From the NCBI RefSeq assembly GCF_001427905.1, contig NZ_LMEF01000023.1, forward strand, positions 288,687 to 352,686: a DNA stretch of 64,000 nucleotides, in the 5' to 3' direction. Shown here in pieces: positions 63,001-64,000 of this stretch. The first letter of the stretch is position 1. Each line of letters begins with the position of its first letter. The position numbers and the translations under genes were made by a program. The DNA is from Flavobacterium sp. Root420. GTDB taxonomy: Bacteria > Bacteroidota > Bacteroidia > Flavobacteriales > Flavobacteriaceae. The notes beneath the pieces were generated by a model. It ran no database searches. It was not told where the DNA came from and saw only the letters and a program-made list of their open reading frames with translations.

Positions 63001-64000
63001 AGTTCAATTTTATTTTTTTTATTGATTATATGAATAGCTGTGCCCTTCCAATTAGAATCTGTGTGAGGTTCCAATTTGTAAATATCAAAAAGTGTTTTAT
63101 GCAGGTTTTTCACATCATCTAACGAAACCTCTTCATGCTGTGAATAATGTGAAATTAAAGCTTCAACAACCTCATTAAAATTAAACTCTTTTAAGTTGTA
63201 TTTTGAAAGAGCTTCTGCTAGGTTCTTGAAATCGGAACACTGATATACTTTTAATAATTCGGCTGCTAAATCATTACTGATTATTTGAATTCCTAGTTCA
63301 TGAGGTAAGTTGTATTTTACCCCTTGATTTGGCAGAAAAATTGGTTTATCAAAAGACAATAAATTCTTTTCGTTATCAAAAAATACGCCCTCGGTTTTTA
63401 ATAATTCCGTATCTTTTCCAATATAATTACCAATCGATTTTATTAAAAGTGCATAATCCGGAAGGTTAATATCCTTTCTATGGGCAGCAATACTAGGAAT
63501 TACGACTTCGACATTGTAATTCTCATATCCCAGATTTTCTAAAAAATTTAAAACAAATTCATCTTCAGTATGCAATAGCAAATCAGGGTATTGATCGGGA
63601 TTCAAATACTTTGGAATAATTTGCTCAACAAAATAAACTGGTTTATTATCATTATCCCATTTTATATATTGATTGCTTGTAACTGGAAAAATATTTTTAT
63701 CTTTTATGAGGTTTAAAATATTATTTTTTAAATCTTTATTATCTGCCAGATGGTTTAAAGACTGAAAATCGGCTTGTAAAAAACTTACTGATTTAAAATT
63801 AAAATTATCATTTTCAATTTGGGCAATTTTCTCAGAAGCTTCTGTAAGTAAGTACGGAATTAAAGCGGTTAGTTTTTTATTATAATCTTCTTCATCATCA
63901 ATAATAAGATTTCTATCAGCATTCAGTTCAAATGATCCATGAATAATTCCTTTGCATTGAATAGGCACTTTTGTTCTGAAATAGGAATAAACCACATCTT
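60075..64000 (-). CDS. Sacsin-like ATPase protein with NOV_C/DUF3883 C-terminus, 5' end beyond window
   Basis: The frame is open to the right edge, giving at least 1307 residues. The visible N-terminal part, KGIIHGSFELNADRNLI, matches the end of a sacsin/HSP90-type GHKL ATPase region that would lie off-window. The C-terminal about 150 residues are the NO VEIN/DUF3883 domain: GEYIVYKHL, then DGLGYDL, KVEVKV, FHITSNEV and NYEVFLV, which has nuclease-like (PD-(D/E)xK-type) character. Such proteins recur in defence islands. It is convergent with the relaxase gene. Confidence 0.78.
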   Translation of the reverse strand, partial: DVVYSYFRTKVPIQCKGIIHGSFELNADRNLIIDDEEDYNKKLTALIPYLLTEASEKIAQIENDNFNFKSVSFLQADFQSLNHLADNKDLKNNILNLIKDKNIFPVTSNQYIKWDNDNKPVYFVEQIIPKYLNPDQYPDLLLHTEDEFVLNFLENLGYENYNVEVVIPSIAAHRKDINLPDYALLIKSIGNYIGKDTELLKTEGVFFDNEKNLLSFDKPIFLPNQGVKYNLPHELGIQIISNDLAAELLKVYQCSDFKNLAEALSKYNLKEFNFNEVVEALISHYSQHEEVSLDDVKNLHKTLFDIYKLEPHTDSNWKGTAIHIINKKNKIELANKLYFGKEYGNPLAEEIYSYDKAKLIASHLKFEIEALNTIKWKKYIEWLGVAYYPRKETVRVKDDYADYVMKNYNYRNSVGDYTFKKGYKQFKDTLTGGYGPVNVLSIDDFDKILLNNTSESIINLIDKDLEIFNSIDKNIEPHSSLIYFDFFNTRNYRKINGSMMTSYIKWKLEHSTWLQTEAVIKTEPSKCSSAAYINEEFSGLIEKPKVDYDVLKSKQVQREKVDYILSLVGVHKTINTLSPEMIYTILHKLPEIDPSGKKAKTIYNQIAVNYDEKALFKISTLDREYKNYMTSGRVFCKDGVDYPLNEVYYVNDKRYGETVIKQFNIIEIERRRGKDKIKKIFGVQPLDNIDLNVVGIPEVHTLNSKFELEIENFKPYVYVLRKEQDSGNEKNIIKNTKFQLVSNLTATLSISGQQKIFELDDFEYLYIKKRNIIFIKVPIFFDEIIDLKESIFFCSTIAEVFSAILDVDAQRLQIRELFSKSASVRDELLRSETDDINLEKLNDARKKLGVISNPKIDFWKAFVKCFKNKTLNIKTDTDQAILEALMIHFPKNQELILNTIDFINYQDLNEEVSAELIINLFKRTGITISQFNTFHYPSINISLLYEINFKEAVNDNLEKFKSILYDFCLANKLPKNRFLEMVNTYLNLTSEPFNEVNFDVISDLKTITNELFEIDLNAGGEIIDWSVLYALNTEKVWEMVKTPDLDKKLFNQFIQESYSIQSLLFFENEFPQIDVSFKTWLGKNIAEKSDSNTTPSKSNRIVFGKEPIFYNDLLDLKKQIDNLLSDVEIKKIGFANVKIAKKDIINGKGSPSGSGRSRGLNTKKPKEEIGFLGEYIVYKHLLEISENKSDVKWVSGYAKDCGVNLDGVDGLGYDLMYLPKGAKHSRKVEVKVVGWEDAFHITSNEVKVGERLKRNYEVFLVRNIDNISELKIEKIQGLFDYKGKSFTDNELFTVVNDNFILKFKKAN

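Overview
The window looks like a chromosomal segment of a member of the Flavobacteriaceae, most likely Flavobacterium or a close relative. The DNA is AT-rich, promoters fit the Bacteroidetes pattern TTG-N19/20-TAnnTTTG, starts lack strong Shine-Dalgarno sequences, the conjugation genes are the Bacteroidetes TraE-TraN set, and there is a SusC/SusD pair. These points rest on reading the sequence and on family knowledge; no database search was run.

Positions 1-9853 are host backbone. A leftward run of seven genes (1-5573) encodes a PG-binding-like/SGNH hydrolase (cut by the window edge), a subtilase with an intact catalytic triad and no signal peptide, and five unrecognised proteins, two of which share an acidic/aromatic N-terminus. 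Divergent from it is a four-gene unit (5856-8345): a small conserved protein, a multi-pass membrane protein, a HisKA_3-type histidine kinase and a NarL/LuxR-type response regulator. Then come a lipoprotein, apt, and tRNA-Arg(ACG).

An integrative and conjugative element (ICE) begins at tRNA-Arg and runs past the right edge (>54 kb). Its end carries a large serine recombinase whose last codons are the antisense of the tRNA, preceded by a small 55-residue gene. Next is a leftward transfer operon (about 23.1 to 11.9 kb): a membrane protein, TraE, TraF, TraG ATPase, three TraI-like paralogues, TraJ, TraK, TraL, TraM, TraN and accessory proteins. Cargo and regulation follow: lipoproteins, AraC-type regulators (one frameshifted) and an HD-like protein. 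The mobilisation module (oriT-like hairpins, MobC-like accessory protein, relaxase) lies at 58.1-59.9 kb. The coupling protein, ParA and the other end of the element are not in view.

The main cargo is a DNA phosphorothioation defence island (30.4-47.5 kb). dndC-dndD-dndE and a 942-residue protein (HTH-like, HNH nuclease, STAND NTPase, TPR-like) run rightward. An opposing operon runs xre-dptF-dptG-dptH-membrane protein-dndB. The two meet at a perfect 23-bp-stem terminator. The STAND-HNH protein and the small membrane protein are the parts of this island that I do not know from described Dnd systems. A second defence-like gene, sacsin-like with a NOV_C/DUF3883 C-terminus, enters from the right edge next to the relaxase.

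A second cargo module (48.0-57.4 kb) pairs SusC, SusD and a secreted S9 peptidase with two paralogous four-cysteine small exported proteins and a MauE/DoxX-like membrane protein. This looks like a peptide-directed export/uptake unit of unknown role. An unexplained long imperfect hairpin lies at 47.63-47.75 kb between the two modules.
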